DNA from: CAZIAK01 sp964537035
Lineage (GTDB): Bacteria > Planctomycetota > B15-G4
Direction of reading: 5' to 3'
DNA: 64,000 nucleotides
Assembly (NCBI GenBank): GCA_964537035.1
Contig: CAZIAK010000026.1
Location: forward strand, 8,022 to 72,021
Position numbers and translations under genes: made by a program
Part shown: positions 1-8,188 of the stretch, in pieces
How positions within the stretch are numbered: position 1 is the first letter of the stretch
Layout of the letters: every line of letters begins with the position of its first letter
Notes under the pieces: generated by a model
Databases searched by the model: none
Seen by the model: only the letters and a program-made list of their open reading frames with translations
What the model was told of the DNA's origin: nothing

Positions 1-1015
1 GCACGAGCAGCGGGAAGGCCGTTGCCTGTGGGTCCGGCCGCCTCTCGGCCTCCAACCAGATGAAGAATGCGTACGCCGAGCAGACAGAGAAGAACGTGAG
101 CAACAGGTCGATCCCACCGGCGGCAGAGGCCTGGCTCACGTGGAACAGCGTCCAGAAGATCAGCGCTCCCCAGAGCCCAGCGCCTCTCCACGACATGCGG
201 CGGGCGAACAGGACCAGCGCCCCCGCGACGCCCACGCCGAAGAGCCAGCACAGCACCTTGGCCGCGATCTCGTTCTTCAGCAAGACGGCCAGGGCGTAGA
301 GATACCCGGCTGTGGCAGGCATCCGCGCGAGCAGGTTCTCCGGCATGGGCATGAGCCGCCCGTTGAGCATGCTCAGCTGTGGCGCGCTGAAGTGGTAGGC
401 CAGCGAATCGTAGAAGATCAGGGGGGTGAGGGCTCCCAGCAGGGTGACCACCGTATGGATCAGCAGTGCGCCGATGGCGATGCGGTCCGTGAGCTCGAGG
501 CGAGGTCGGACTTCGACGTCACGTGGCGTTCTGCTCGTGGACGGGGTCTTCAGCGCCTGGGCGATCCCTACCGCAGCCAGTGAGCCCACCGCGATCCACG
601 CACCGGGCGCGCTCAGCTGGCCGAGGGCCGTCAGCAGCACCGTGGCGTAGGACAAAGCACCGAGCCCGAGGGCGGCGCTGAAGAGCGCTCGCTCCCACGC
701 GTGCAAGCCGTTGACCCTGAGCAGCGCGAGCAATCCACGACCCACGGTGACGGCCGCGACGAGAATGAGCAACGCGCAGGCCAGAACGGTGACGTGCTCC
801 AGGGTGACCTCGAGGGTCACGTCACGGGCGGCAGAGAGGGCTTGCGTTCCGTCATCAACCGCCACTGACCAGGGAACGGGCAGCTCGCGAAAGTGTGCGC
901 CAAGGACCAGCGCGCCCCACGCGGTGGCCAGGACGACGAAGAGCCACAAGGGGACGCGCAGCGAGGGCACCGAGGCGTCGTCGGGTGACGGGCGGGGCTT
1001 GGTCAACGCCTCCAC
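1..1015 (-). CDS. Polytopic membrane protein, ArnT/PMT-like glycosyltransferase (partial, cut by window edge)
   Basis: The minus strand is open from a GTG at 1015 to position 1, about 338 residues, and the C-terminus lies outside the window. An in-frame TGA at 1039-1037, the stop of the upstream gene, rules out a start further upstream. The protein has a hydrophobic segment near residues 20-40 followed by several strongly hydrophobic stretches. The motif FYDSLAYHFSAP in a loop after a membrane segment resembles the acidic first-loop motif of membrane glycosyltransferases that use polyprenyl-phosphate sugars (ArnT/PMT or DUF2029-like). It begins 21 bp after the stop of a GT2 glycosyltransferase that probably makes such a lipid-linked sugar, so the two likely act together in cell-surface glycosylation. 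The family assignment is inferred from motif and topology; that it is a multi-spanning membrane protein is much surer. Confidence 0.72.
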   Translation of the reverse strand, partial: MEALTKPRPSPDDASVPSLRVPLWLFVVLATAWGALVLGAHFRELPVPWSVAVDDGTQALSAARDVTLEVTLEHVTVLACALLILVAAVTVGRGLLALLRVNGLHAWERALFSAALGLGALSYATVLLTALGQLSAPGAWIAVGSLAAVGIAQALKTPSTSRTPRDVEVRPRLELTDRIAIGALLIHTVVTLLGALTPLIFYDSLAYHFSAPQLSMLNGRLMPMPENLLARMPATAGYLYALAVLLKNEIAAKVLCWLFGVGVAGALVLFARRMSWRGAGLWGALIFWTLFHVSQASAAGGIDLLLTFFSVCSAYAFFIWLEAERRPDPQATAFPLLV

Positions 1016-1036
1016 CCTCTGCTGCTCACAGGGGCG

Positions 1037-1909
1037 TCAGCTGCGCCGGCTGATCATGTCGGCGATGAGGCCGCTCAACAGAATCTGCAGAGCCGCCACC
1101 AGCAGCAGCACCGGGGCTTCGCCCAGCCCGCCGGGCAGCATGATCGACTGCCACAGACCGTAGGCCATGCCGGTGAAGGCCAGCAGCGCCGCCGGGGGCA
1201 CGAAGACCTTGAGCGGCTCGAAGAACACGCAGACCCGCAGGATCAAGATGACGAAGTTGAGCGTGTCGTGAATCGGGCGGATCTTGCTGCGCCCCGTACG
1301 CTGGTGGTAGTCGATGGGCACGTAGACCACCGGGTTGTTCTGGGCCAGCATCGCCAGCAGTGTGGTGGTGGTGAAGCTGAAGCCATCGCTGACCAGCTTG
1401 AAGTACTGGCTGACCACATCGCGGCGCATGACCCGCAGCCCCGAGTTGAGATCAGGAATGGGGTGCCCTGAAAGGTAGTGGGCGAACCAGCGCAGAAAGG
1501 CCTTGGCCGGCCGGCGAATCAGGGGGATGTGCACGTGCTCGCCCGTGCGCGAGCCCACCACCATGGCGGCCCTCTCGTCGACCAGTCTGGCGTAGAGTTC
1601 GGGCAGTCGCTCGTTGGGGTAGGTGCCGTCCGCGTCGGTGATGGCCACCACGTCGGCGTTCGCCGCCCGGATGCCCGTCTTCAGCGCGGCGCCGTAGCCC
1701 CGGTTGTGCTCGTGGGAGACGAGCCGCACCACGCCGAGCTTGGCGGCCAGGTCGGCGACCTGCTCGCCCGTCCCGTCGGAGCTGCCGTCGTCGACCACCA
1801 CGATCTCGTGCTCAAGGCCGGAGCTGGCCAGTGTGGCGGCCAACTCCTCGATGGTCGGGGTCACGGCTCCCGCTTCGTTGTAGGCCGGGATGACGACGGT
1901 GAGGTCCAT
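1037..1909 (-). CDS. Family 2 glycosyltransferase, dolichyl-phosphate-mannose-synthase-like, with C-terminal membrane helices
   Basis: The protein has 290 residues from the ATG at 1909, chosen because MDLTVVIPAYNEAGAV is the classic N-terminus of GT2 enzymes; the frame stays open for another 71 codons upstream without family-like sequence. Typical features are VVVDDGSSDGT (nucleotide-sugar binding), an ADGTYP segment carrying the DXD-type aspartates, VGSRTGEHVHIP and the QRTGRSKI motif near the end of the catalytic domain. Two hydrophobic helices follow at about residues 225-280, as in DPM1/GtrB-like proteins that charge polyprenyl phosphate with a sugar at the membrane. It lies just upstream of the membrane protein at 1-1015, probably its partner for using the lipid-linked sugar. 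The sugar is unknown. No secretion signal is present, so the catalytic domain should face the cytoplasm. Confidence 0.88.
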   Translation of the reverse strand: MDLTVVIPAYNEAGAVTPTIEELAATLASSGLEHEIVVVDDGSSDGTGEQVADLAAKLGVVRLVSHEHNRGYGAALKTGIRAANADVVAITDADGTYPNERLPELYARLVDERAAMVVGSRTGEHVHIPLIRRPAKAFLRWFAHYLSGHPIPDLNSGLRVMRRDVVSQYFKLVSDGFSFTTTTLLAMLAQNNPVVYVPIDYHQRTGRSKIRPIHDTLNFVILILRVCVFFEPLKVFVPPAALLAFTGMAYGLWQSIMLPGGLGEAPVLLLVAALQILLSGLIADMISRRS

Positions 1910-2130
1910 GGTGATTGGCGCCAGGGCAGTCTGTGACGGAGGTGGTCGAGAAGGGGCAGCGTGGCGATTGTGTCCGATCGACGGGACGGACCGGGAGGTC
2001 ATTCGGCAGATTCGTCGGGGATCGCCTCTCGGCGGCGGGCTCTTGGGCCCAGCTGCCCCGGGTGTGAGCTCGGGGTCGGGGTTATGGTGGCCGGGAACAG
2101 GATCTGCCCGTCCCACGTCCAAGGTCGTCC

Positions 2131-3660
2131 ATGGCCCATCCAGACTCTCGACAATCAGCCGGCCTCGCGGCCCAGCGCCCAGAAGAAGCCGGGGTGATCA
2201 TCATCTTGGCCATGTTGGTGCTGTTCGTCCTGCTGATCGTGGTCTACCAGGTGTTCATGACCGCCGAGGTCGAGCTCGAGGTCGCCAGCCAGCGCCTGGT
2301 TCAGGCCCAGCACCGCAATCTGGCCGAGGCCTGCAGCCTGACCGCCCAATCGGCGCTGCTGATCGATCTCGAAGATGCAGCCGCCGAAGAAGAAGCGGCT
2401 GCGGGAGAGGGCGGAGACTCGGGCTTTGGCGACGACGGGTTTCCCACCGAGGGCGACGGAGAAGGCAGCGAAGGAGGGGCCACTGCAGCCGAGGTGGCCC
2501 TGCTCACCGACAGCCCCCTCGATTCTTGGGCTGACCCGGCGGCCATCGCGCCTCCCCTGGGCGAGGGCCTGAGCCTGTTCATCGAGATCATCGATGAGGA
2601 CAGCAAGATCAACCTCTTGGGGCTCTGGACCCAGGATGAGGACCGCCGAGAAGAGTGGCGGGAGATCTTCACCAGGCTCCTGGACGAGGCCTTCGCTGGC
2701 ACGGGCTTCGACCTGAGCCTGTCCGACGCCCTGGACCTCGTGGATGATCTGGACGACTGGGTTGAAGGCGATCGGGAGATCTTTGGGCGCCGGGAACCCC
2801 CCGAGCTGAAGCGCACCGACGCAGAGGACGCCCAGGCCGACGATGTCGACACGGACATCATCGAGAACGACGAGATCAACTTCCCCTTCAGCCTGAGCGA
2901 GCTGCTCCTGGTGGGGGACGTGCTGTCCCCCGAGCATCTTGATGGCTTCGTCGAGGACAACGTCTACTACCCCGGCTTGCGGGAGATGCTCACGGTCTGG
3001 AGCCACCTGGAGTTGAAAGCCGTCCCGGTGGATGACGAGGACGACGCCTTCTTCGGCAGCCCCCTGGGTTCGGCGGACGAACAAGAGAGCGATGCCGCTG
3101 AAGAGGAGCTGCCTGCCTCCTCGACCACGGCCAACGGGCAGATCAACTGCAATACGGCCCTCCTCCCCGTGCTGCGGGCCCTGGCCCCCGAGGACATCCC
3201 CACGTCGTTCCTCGAGAAGGTGATCGAGTTCAGGGAGAAGCTGCAGACGGTGCGGGACGAGCTGGAGAGCGGCGACCGCTTCGAATGGGAAGAAGACCCG
3301 GACGACCCGGAGGCAGGGGAACTCGACGAGGATGATCCCGCCTACTACGTCTTTCAGGAGCCAGAAGAGATCTTCGACAAGGTGTCCGAAGAATGGGACC
3401 TGTCGGTCTTCACGGACGAAGGGGAGAAAGAGCTCTTCCTTGGCCGTTTGGGTGTTGTTAGTGAGGTCTTTACGGTAAAGATACTTATCCTTGATGAAGA
3501 TCGGGGCCGGCGTAGCAGCTTCCGTACCGTGGTCTGGAGGGTCGGCGAAGAGGAGCCCCGCTGCGTGGTCCTGCGCCCGCTGGAAGCCTACGCAGACACC
3601 CGCCGAGTGGACGACTACCCCGACTCGGTCGACGACACCGGAGAAGACCGTTTCTTCTGA
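2131..3660 (+). CDS. GspK-like type II secretion minor pseudopilin
   Basis: The protein has 509 residues. The N-terminus carries a short polar leader ending in EEAG followed directly by a long hydrophobic helix (VIIILAMLVLFVLLIVV), the layout of a prepilin-peptidase substrate. The body shows GspK landmarks: DSKINLLGLW, a helix-rich part with DLVDDLDDWVEGD, a FSLSELLLVG segment, LTVWS and then INCNTALLPVLRAL, which corresponds to the NVNTA region of GspK. GspK caps the type II secretion pseudopilus tip. This copy is longer than the usual roughly 330 residues and contains very acidic low-complexity insertions (around residues 85-125, 225-250 and 310-330). No other T2SS genes are adjacent on this side; the neighbours are a divergent glycosyltransferase and aroF. 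Family-level confidence is good, but whether it serves a T2SS or a type IV pilus-like machine is open. Confidence 0.72.
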   Translation: MAHPDSRQSAGLAAQRPEEAGVIIILAMLVLFVLLIVVYQVFMTAEVELEVASQRLVQAQHRNLAEACSLTAQSALLIDLEDAAAEEEAAAGEGGDSGFGDDGFPTEGDGEGSEGGATAAEVALLTDSPLDSWADPAAIAPPLGEGLSLFIEIIDEDSKINLLGLWTQDEDRREEWREIFTRLLDEAFAGTGFDLSLSDALDLVDDLDDWVEGDREIFGRREPPELKRTDAEDAQADDVDTDIIENDEINFPFSLSELLLVGDVLSPEHLDGFVEDNVYYPGLREMLTVWSHLELKAVPVDDEDDAFFGSPLGSADEQESDAAEEELPASSTTANGQINCNTALLPVLRALAPEDIPTSFLEKVIEFREKLQTVRDELESGDRFEWEEDPDDPEAGELDEDDPAYYVFQEPEEIFDKVSEEWDLSVFTDEGEKELFLGRLGVVSEVFTVKILILDEDRGRRSSFRTVVWRVGEEEPRCVVLRPLEAYADTRRVDDYPDSVDDTGEDRFF

Positions 3661-3706
3661 TTCTCGCCGCTGATCGGGCCTCGCCGCCGCCCGGCCCTGG
3701 GGGGCG

Positions 3707-3736
3707 TTGACCCGCGTTGGCGGCGCAAGATATGGT
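3707..3736 (+). promoter_or_regulatory. Candidate sigma-70-type promoter for aroF-tpiA-secG
   Basis: TTGACC at 3707-3712 and TATGGT at 3731-3736 are separated by 18 bp, a reasonable match to -35 and -10 boxes. They lie 53 bp upstream of the proposed aroF start, in the only gap between the GspK-like gene and the housekeeping row. The match is by eye only. Confidence 0.4.
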
Positions 3737-3788
3737 ATGGGGCTCGACGCTGGCCAGAAACTGGCGTCCCGCGGAGTGCGTCCCCTTG

Positions 3789-4853
3789 ATGATCTTGCTG
3801 CGACCGGACGCCGGTCTGCCCGAACGGTCTTCCGTGCGGGCAGCTCTCGACGAGCTGCAGATTGTCGTCGAGGAGGCTCGTCTGGTCGATCGAATCGCCT
3901 TTCTTGTCACTGGTGGCGACACCAGCTGGCCTGCCGACAGCCTGGCCCGGATTCCGGGCGTGGACAAAGTGGTGCCCTTGGGGCACGACGCCACCCTGGT
4001 CGAGGCGACCCTGGGCCAGAACGGCCAGGGACGCACGGTCTCCGTGGGCACGGCTAGTTTTGGCGGCGGGCAGGTCGGCCTGATCGCGGGCCCCTGCACT
4101 GTCGAGTCACCCGACGCCCTGCTGCAGATCGGCCGGTCGGTGCGAGAGTCAGGGGCGGCGGCTCTTCGTGGCGGCGCCTTCAAGGTGCGTACCTCGCCTC
4201 ACAGCTACCAGGGTGGCGGTCCAGCTGCCCTCTCTGAGCTGGCGGCTGTGGCCCGCGAAGTGGGGCTGCCCTTCTTCACCGAGCTGAACGATCCCCGGCA
4301 GGTCGAGCAGGTCGTCGACCGCATGGACGCGATCCAGATCGGCGCCCGGCACATGCAGAACTTCCCTCTGCTGAAAGAGGCCGCCGCCACGGGGATGCCG
4401 ATCCTGCTCAAGCGTCACATGGCCGCTGACGTGAAAGAGTGGCTGCTGGCCGCCGAGTACATCCTGCAGGCGGGCAACGACCAGGTGATCCTCTGCGAGC
4501 GGGGCATCAAGACCGCCGATCACCACGTGCGCTTCATGCTCGACGTCGGAGTCATCCCGTACCTGAAGCGGCGCGTGGGTTTGCCTGTGGTGGTCGATCC
4601 GTCCCATGCCGCTGGCGACTGGCGTCTGGTGGCACCCTTGGCTCGGGCGGCCATCGCCGCGGGCGCCGACGGCTTGTTGGTCGAGGTGCATCCCCGCCCG
4701 GAGACCACCCGCTGCGATGCCTCACAGGCCTTGCCGCCCGGCGACTTCGATTCTCTGGCCCAAGATGTCCGTCATCTGCTGGCCCTCGATGGCCGGGAGC
4801 TCTGCGAGCCTCTGGCGGGCCCGTCCTCATCCCGTAATGCAGTGGGTGCCTGA
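3789..4853 (+). CDS. aroF: 3-deoxy-7-phosphoheptulonate synthase (DAHP synthase, type I-beta)
   Basis: The enzyme condenses phosphoenolpyruvate and erythrose 4-phosphate in the first step of the shikimate pathway. The ATG at 3789 gives 354 residues starting MILLRPDAG; the frame is open upstream but only this start yields the short N-terminal ferredoxin-like domain (about residues 1-70) typical of the I-beta subclass. The catalytic TIM barrel shows LIAGPCTVES, GGAFKVRTSPHSYQG, IQIGARHMQNF, LKRHMAA, VDPSHAAGD and VEVHPRPE, the segments that bind PEP, metal and E4P. tpiA starts only 3 bp after its stop, so the two are probably co-transcribed from the promoter-like element at 3707-3736. KDO8P synthase is related, but the N-terminal domain and the SPHSYQG segment favour DAHP synthase. 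Confidence 0.9.
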   Translation: MILLRPDAGLPERSSVRAALDELQIVVEEARLVDRIAFLVTGGDTSWPADSLARIPGVDKVVPLGHDATLVEATLGQNGQGRTVSVGTASFGGGQVGLIAGPCTVESPDALLQIGRSVRESGAAALRGGAFKVRTSPHSYQGGGPAALSELAAVAREVGLPFFTELNDPRQVEQVVDRMDAIQIGARHMQNFPLLKEAAATGMPILLKRHMAADVKEWLLAAEYILQAGNDQVILCERGIKTADHHVRFMLDVGVIPYLKRRVGLPVVVDPSHAAGDWRLVAPLARAAIAAGADGLLVEVHPRPETTRCDASQALPPGDFDSLAQDVRHLLALDGRELCEPLAGPSSSRNAVGA

Positions 4854-4856
4854 GTC

Positions 4857-5612
4857 ATGCGTCAATCGTTCATCGCTGGCAACTGGAAGATGCACATGGA
4901 CGGCGAGTCGATCGCCGCTTTTTGTGCCGAGCTGGCTTCGGCGAGCCTGCCCGCCGACGTGCGCGTGGGCATCTACCCGCCGTTCGTCTACCTGCCCCAG
5001 GTGCTGGCCGCCCTCTCGGGCACCAACGTCATCGTGGGGGCCCAGACCTGCCGCCCCGAAGACAAGGGCGCCTTCACCGGCGAGGTGTCCGCCCGTCAGG
5101 TCAAGGACGTGGGCGCGACCTCGGTGATCGTCGGTCACAGCGAGCGCCGGCACGTCATGGGCGAGACCGACGCCGATGTGCGCGCCCGCCTCGACGCGGC
5201 CCTGGCCCACGGTCTTGATGTGGTGCTCTGCGTGGGCGAGACCCTTGAAGAGCGTCAGGCCGAGCGCACCGCAGCCGTGGTGGCCGCTCAGCTCGACGCC
5301 GGCGTCAACGGTCTCGACAGCGCGATCCTGAGCAGCCGGGTGACCGTCGCCTACGAGCCTGTCTGGGCCATCGGTACGGGGCTTACCGCCTCGCCAGCCC
5401 AGGCACAAGAGGTCCACGCCATGCTCCGTGGCCGCCTCGCCGAGGCCTTTGGCAGCGCAGTCGCCGCCGAGGTCGCAATCCAATACGGAGGCAGCGTGAA
5501 GCCCGACAACGTGGTCGAGCTCATGGCCTGCCCTGACGTCGATGGTGCCCTGGTGGGCGGCGCCTCTTTGCAGTACGACAGTTTCTCCGCCCTCGTAAAT
5601 CACGGGAGTTGA
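4857..5612 (+). CDS. tpiA: Triosephosphate isomerase
   Basis: The enzyme interconverts dihydroxyacetone phosphate and glyceraldehyde 3-phosphate in glycolysis and gluconeogenesis. It has 251 residues, the usual length. The catalytic set is intact: Lys11 in NWKMH, His94 in GHSERR and Glu167 in AYEPVWAIGTG, followed by the phosphate-binding YGGSVKPDN and GALVGGASL segments. It follows aroF by 3 bp and precedes secG by 3 bp, so the three read as one operon. The tpiA-secG pairing is common in many bacterial phyla. Confidence 0.98.
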   Translation: MRQSFIAGNWKMHMDGESIAAFCAELASASLPADVRVGIYPPFVYLPQVLAALSGTNVIVGAQTCRPEDKGAFTGEVSARQVKDVGATSVIVGHSERRHVMGETDADVRARLDAALAHGLDVVLCVGETLEERQAERTAAVVAAQLDAGVNGLDSAILSSRVTVAYEPVWAIGTGLTASPAQAQEVHAMLRGRLAEAFGSAVAAEVAIQYGGSVKPDNVVELMACPDVDGALVGGASLQYDSFSALVNHGS

Positions 5613-5615
5613 TGG

Positions 5616-5984
5616 ATGATCGAAAGCATCCTCTGGGTTCTTTTCATTCTCGTTTGCCTCGGCATCAGCGGCCTCGTCTTGCTCCAAGAGGGCAAGGGCG
5701 GTGGGTTGGGTGATGCCTTTGGTGGCGCCGGTGCCCAGACGTTCGGCGTCAAGGCTGCGGGCGTGGCCAAGGTGACGGGCTACCTGGTGGCCTCGCTGAT
5801 GGTCCTTGCCATCGTGATCACCAAGATGCGTACGGGTGAGTCGTCCGTTGCGGGTCAGTTGGGTGGGGGCGATCTGCCGGCCATCGAGCTTCCCAGCGAC
5901 GGCGGTGCCGCGCCAGCCGACGGCGGTGCTGCCCCAGGCGACGGCGCTGGTGCCCCAGCCGACGGCGACCCCAGCGACAAATGA
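5616..5984 (+). CDS. secG: Preprotein translocase subunit SecG
   Basis: SecG is the small auxiliary subunit of the SecYEG channel in the inner membrane. The protein has 122 residues: one hydrophobic helix at about 3-22, the conserved cytoplasmic loop LLQEGKGGGLGDAFGG, and a second helix around 50-70 ending ITKMR. The C-terminal 45 residues are a repetitive Ala/Gly/Asp/Pro tail (ADGGAAPGDGAGAPADGD), longer than in most SecG proteins and probably disordered. It is placed directly after tpiA, a classic neighbour. Confidence 0.95.
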   Translation: MIESILWVLFILVCLGISGLVLLQEGKGGGLGDAFGGAGAQTFGVKAAGVAKVTGYLVASLMVLAIVITKMRTGESSVAGQLGGGDLPAIELPSDGGAAPADGGAAPGDGAGAPADGDPSDK

Positions 5985-6035
5985 CCGTCCACGCGGGTCC
6001 CCGCAAGATGGGGCTCGGGGTCTGGGTCGTCTGAC

Positions 6036-6899
6036 GTGGCCTTGGTCAGCATGACGGGCTACGGTCGCGCGACCAGAAGCACCGCCAGCCTGGCGGCTAC
6101 GGTCGAGGTCCGTACGGTGAACGCCAAGCATCTCGGTGTGCGCTGTCGTGTGCCCGGCGAATGGGTGCGGCTGGAACCACGCATCGAGGCGGTGGTCCGG
6201 GGCGCGCTGTCTCGCGGTGCGGTCGACCTGTTCGTCAAGATCGAGCTGGCCGCCGGGGCCCGTCGTCCGCTGATCGACCAGGAGACCCTGTCCGTCTACC
6301 GCAAGGTTCTCGACGACCTGGGTGGCGGCGACAGCTCGTCACTCTTGCGCCTGCCCGGGGTGGTCTCCCTGAGTGAGCGGCGCGTGCCCGAGCGCACCGT
6401 CGAACGCACGGTGCTCGGTGCGGTGAAGGACGCGGTCGCCGAGCTGCTAGACGCTCGCAAGGCAGAGGGCGCGCGACTGCACAAGGCGCTGAGCCGAGAG
6501 GTCTCCACCATCCGCCGCCATCTGGCTGCGATCCGCCGGTTGGTTCCGGCCGAGGTGCAGCGCCACCAGCAGGGGCTGCACCGGCGCCTGTCGCTGTTGC
6601 TCGAAGGCCGTGGCGTGGCCCTTGATGATCCGATCTTGATGCGCGAAGTGGCGCTGCTCGCCGACCGAGGCGATGTGACCGAAGAGCTCGACCGGCTCGG
6701 CAGCCACGTGGCGGCCCTGGGCGATGCGCTGCAGGGCAACGGGCCGGTAGGTCGCGAGCTCGACTTCCTGCTGCAGGAGATCGGCCGCGAAGTGAACACG
6801 GTGGGGTCGAAGAGTTCGGCGGTGCCCATCACCCGCCGGGTCGTGCAGTTGAAGACCGCCGTAGACCGGCTGCGCGAACAGGTGGCCAACATCGAATGA
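6036..6899 (+). CDS. yicC: YicC-family endoribonuclease
   Basis: The protein has 287 residues beginning MALVSMTGYGRA, the hallmark start of YicC proteins, followed by VEVRTVNAKHL. The C-terminal DUF1732 part ends with FLLQEIGREVNTVGSKS and a short tail finishing in VANIE, again typical. Members of the family are endoribonucleases linked to RNA turnover and stationary-phase fitness. The last codons overlap the start of gmk (ATGA at 6896-6899), so the two are translationally coupled. The yicC-gmk-rpoZ order is widely conserved and supports both neighbours' assignments. Confidence 0.95.
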   Translation: MALVSMTGYGRATRSTASLAATVEVRTVNAKHLGVRCRVPGEWVRLEPRIEAVVRGALSRGAVDLFVKIELAAGARRPLIDQETLSVYRKVLDDLGGGDSSSLLRLPGVVSLSERRVPERTVERTVLGAVKDAVAELLDARKAEGARLHKALSREVSTIRRHLAAIRRLVPAEVQRHQQGLHRRLSLLLEGRGVALDDPILMREVALLADRGDVTEELDRLGSHVAALGDALQGNGPVGRELDFLLQEIGREVNTVGSKSSAVPITRRVVQLKTAVDRLREQVANIE

Positions 6900-7477
6900 G
6901 CGCCTCAGCCGGAAGACTCGTCGTGATCTCGGGCTCCAGCGGCTCGGGCAAGAGCTCGATCATCTCGCGCCTCAAGGCCCACCCCCGGGTCAGGGTGTCG
7001 GTGTCGGCCACGACCCGTCCCAAGCGCGAGGGCGAGATCGATGGCGTGCACTACCACTTCATGGACGAGGCCACCTTCCGCGAGCGCAACAGCCGTGGCG
7101 ACTTCGTCGAGACCAACGACGTGTTTGGCGCCGGCAACCTGTACGGCTCCTTGAAGGCCGATCTGGACAGCGCACTGCTGCGTGCCGGCGAGGTCTATAT
7201 CATGGAGGTCGACGTGGTGGGGGCGCAGAGCATCACCGCAGCCTCCTACGACGGTGCGCACTTCTTCATCATGGCTCCGACGCGGGCGGTGCTGGAGCAG
7301 CGCCTGCGCGACCGGGGCACCGACAGCGACGAGGCGATCGAGCGCCGGTTGGCCACGGCCGACAAAGAAGAGAGCATGGCCCGAGAGAGCGGCGCCACGC
7401 TGATCACGAACGAAGACATCAACGAGGCGGTCAAGACGATCCTGGTCAAGCTCGACCTGGACCCATTGCCAGCCTGA
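6896..7477 (+). CDS. gmk: Guanylate kinase
   Basis: The enzyme phosphorylates GMP to GDP using ATP. It has 193 residues with the P-loop GSSGSGKSS at about residues 13-21, the GMP-binding SATTRPKREGEIDGVHYHF segment, FVETNDVFG (GMP base contact), and the lid and adenine-binding region around DRGTDSDEAIERRL. The length is normal. It overlaps yicC by 4 bp and is followed by a hairpin and then rpoZ. Confidence 0.97.
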   Translation: MSASAGRLVVISGSSGSGKSSIISRLKAHPRVRVSVSATTRPKREGEIDGVHYHFMDEATFRERNSRGDFVETNDVFGAGNLYGSLKADLDSALLRAGEVYIMEVDVVGAQSITAASYDGAHFFIMAPTRAVLEQRLRDRGTDSDEAIERRLATADKEESMARESGATLITNEDINEAVKTILVKLDLDPLPA

Positions 7478-7482
7478 AACAC

Positions 7483-7510
7483 AGGCCCCGGCGAGCAGCG
7501 TCCGGGGCCT
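7483..7510 (+). terminator. GC-rich hairpin between gmk and rpoZ
   Basis: A perfect 9-bp stem (AGGCCCCGG at 7483-7491 pairing with 7502-7510) encloses a 10-nt loop, 5 bp after the gmk stop. There is no T-run after it, so it may be an attenuator, an RNA-processing or stability element, or a weak terminator that leaves partial read-through into rpoZ. Confidence 0.5.
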
Positions 7511-7548
7511 ACAAGCGAATCCGAACCACACAGTATCGAGGACCAAGA

Positions 7549-8004
7549 ATGGACCGCACCCGCGTGATGGATCTGGCCGACAAAGTCGGCGGGCTGTTTC
7601 GACTCACCGTGCTCCTGCAGAAGCGGGTGCGCGAGCTCGTCAGCGGCTCCCCGCCGCTGATCGAGGTCGAGACCACCAACCCCATCGACATCGCCATGGC
7701 AGAGATCGACGCCGACGCGATCGAGCTGGTCGACCTCTCCGAAGAGGAGATCAAAGCCCTGGAGGCCGAGACCAAGATGGCTTCCGAGGAGGCCGAGATC
7801 CTGGAGGCCCTGCGCTCTCGGGTGACCAGTGGCGCCGAGGTCAAGGCTGCCGCTGCCAAGACCGCATCGCCAGCGAAGCCTGCGGCAGCCCCAGCAGCCA
7901 AAGAAGAGGCTCCTGCTGCCGAAGAGGTGGCTGCTCCCGCCGCCGACGACGCCGCCAAGCCCGATGGTGACAAGGCCGCGGACGACACCGTCAAGGCCGA
8001 GTAG
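7549..8004 (+). CDS. rpoZ: DNA-directed RNA polymerase omega subunit
   Basis: Omega helps beta-prime fold and join the polymerase core. The first 65 residues carry the recognisable omega core (LADKVGGLFRLTVLLQKRV, then IDIAMAEI), and position directly after yicC-gmk is the classic location. At 151 residues it is longer than typical omega (about 70-100): residues 66-95 form an acidic, probably helical stretch and the last 55 residues are an Ala/Lys/Pro/Glu-rich low-complexity tail that looks disordered. The start ATG at 7549 is preceded by GAGGACC. A long inverted repeat at 8097-8145 follows the stop. Confidence 0.85.
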   Translation: MDRTRVMDLADKVGGLFRLTVLLQKRVRELVSGSPPLIEVETTNPIDIAMAEIDADAIELVDLSEEEIKALEAETKMASEEAEILEALRSRVTSGAEVKAAAAKTASPAKPAAAPAAKEEAPAAEEVAAPAADDAAKPDGDKAADDTVKAE

Positions 8005-8096
8005 TTCTCGCCGGCCAGCCTGACGTCTCCACGGAGCTGCCGGCTCGTTCCCGGCAGTTGGGAGCGCATCGGGTCGGGTCATGGCTCAGGCCAACA

Positions 8097-8145
8097 TGCC
8101 TCTGCCCACGATCGACGGTGTCATCGTCGATCGTGGGCAGAGGCA
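8097..8145 (+). terminator. Perfect 20-bp inverted repeat, probable terminator after rpoZ
   Basis: TGCCTCTGCCCACGATCGAC at 8097-8116 is followed after 9 nt by its exact reverse complement at 8126-8145, and two or three loop bases can extend the stem. It lies 92 bp after the rpoZ stop and 43 bp before the next gene, with GTTCTTC just after it. Position favours an intrinsic terminator, but the stem is unusually long and there is no clean T-run; a mobile-repeat relic is possible. Confidence 0.55.
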
Positions 8146-8188
8146 GTTCTTCGGCTACAGTGCTTCCCGATCTGATCGGAGGCACGAC

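Noticed and set aside
1..1163. Plus-strand open frames at 60-1163
   Set aside because: They are shadows of the minus-strand membrane protein that continues off the window; their composition is Arg/Ser/Pro/Ala-rich and they lack start signals.
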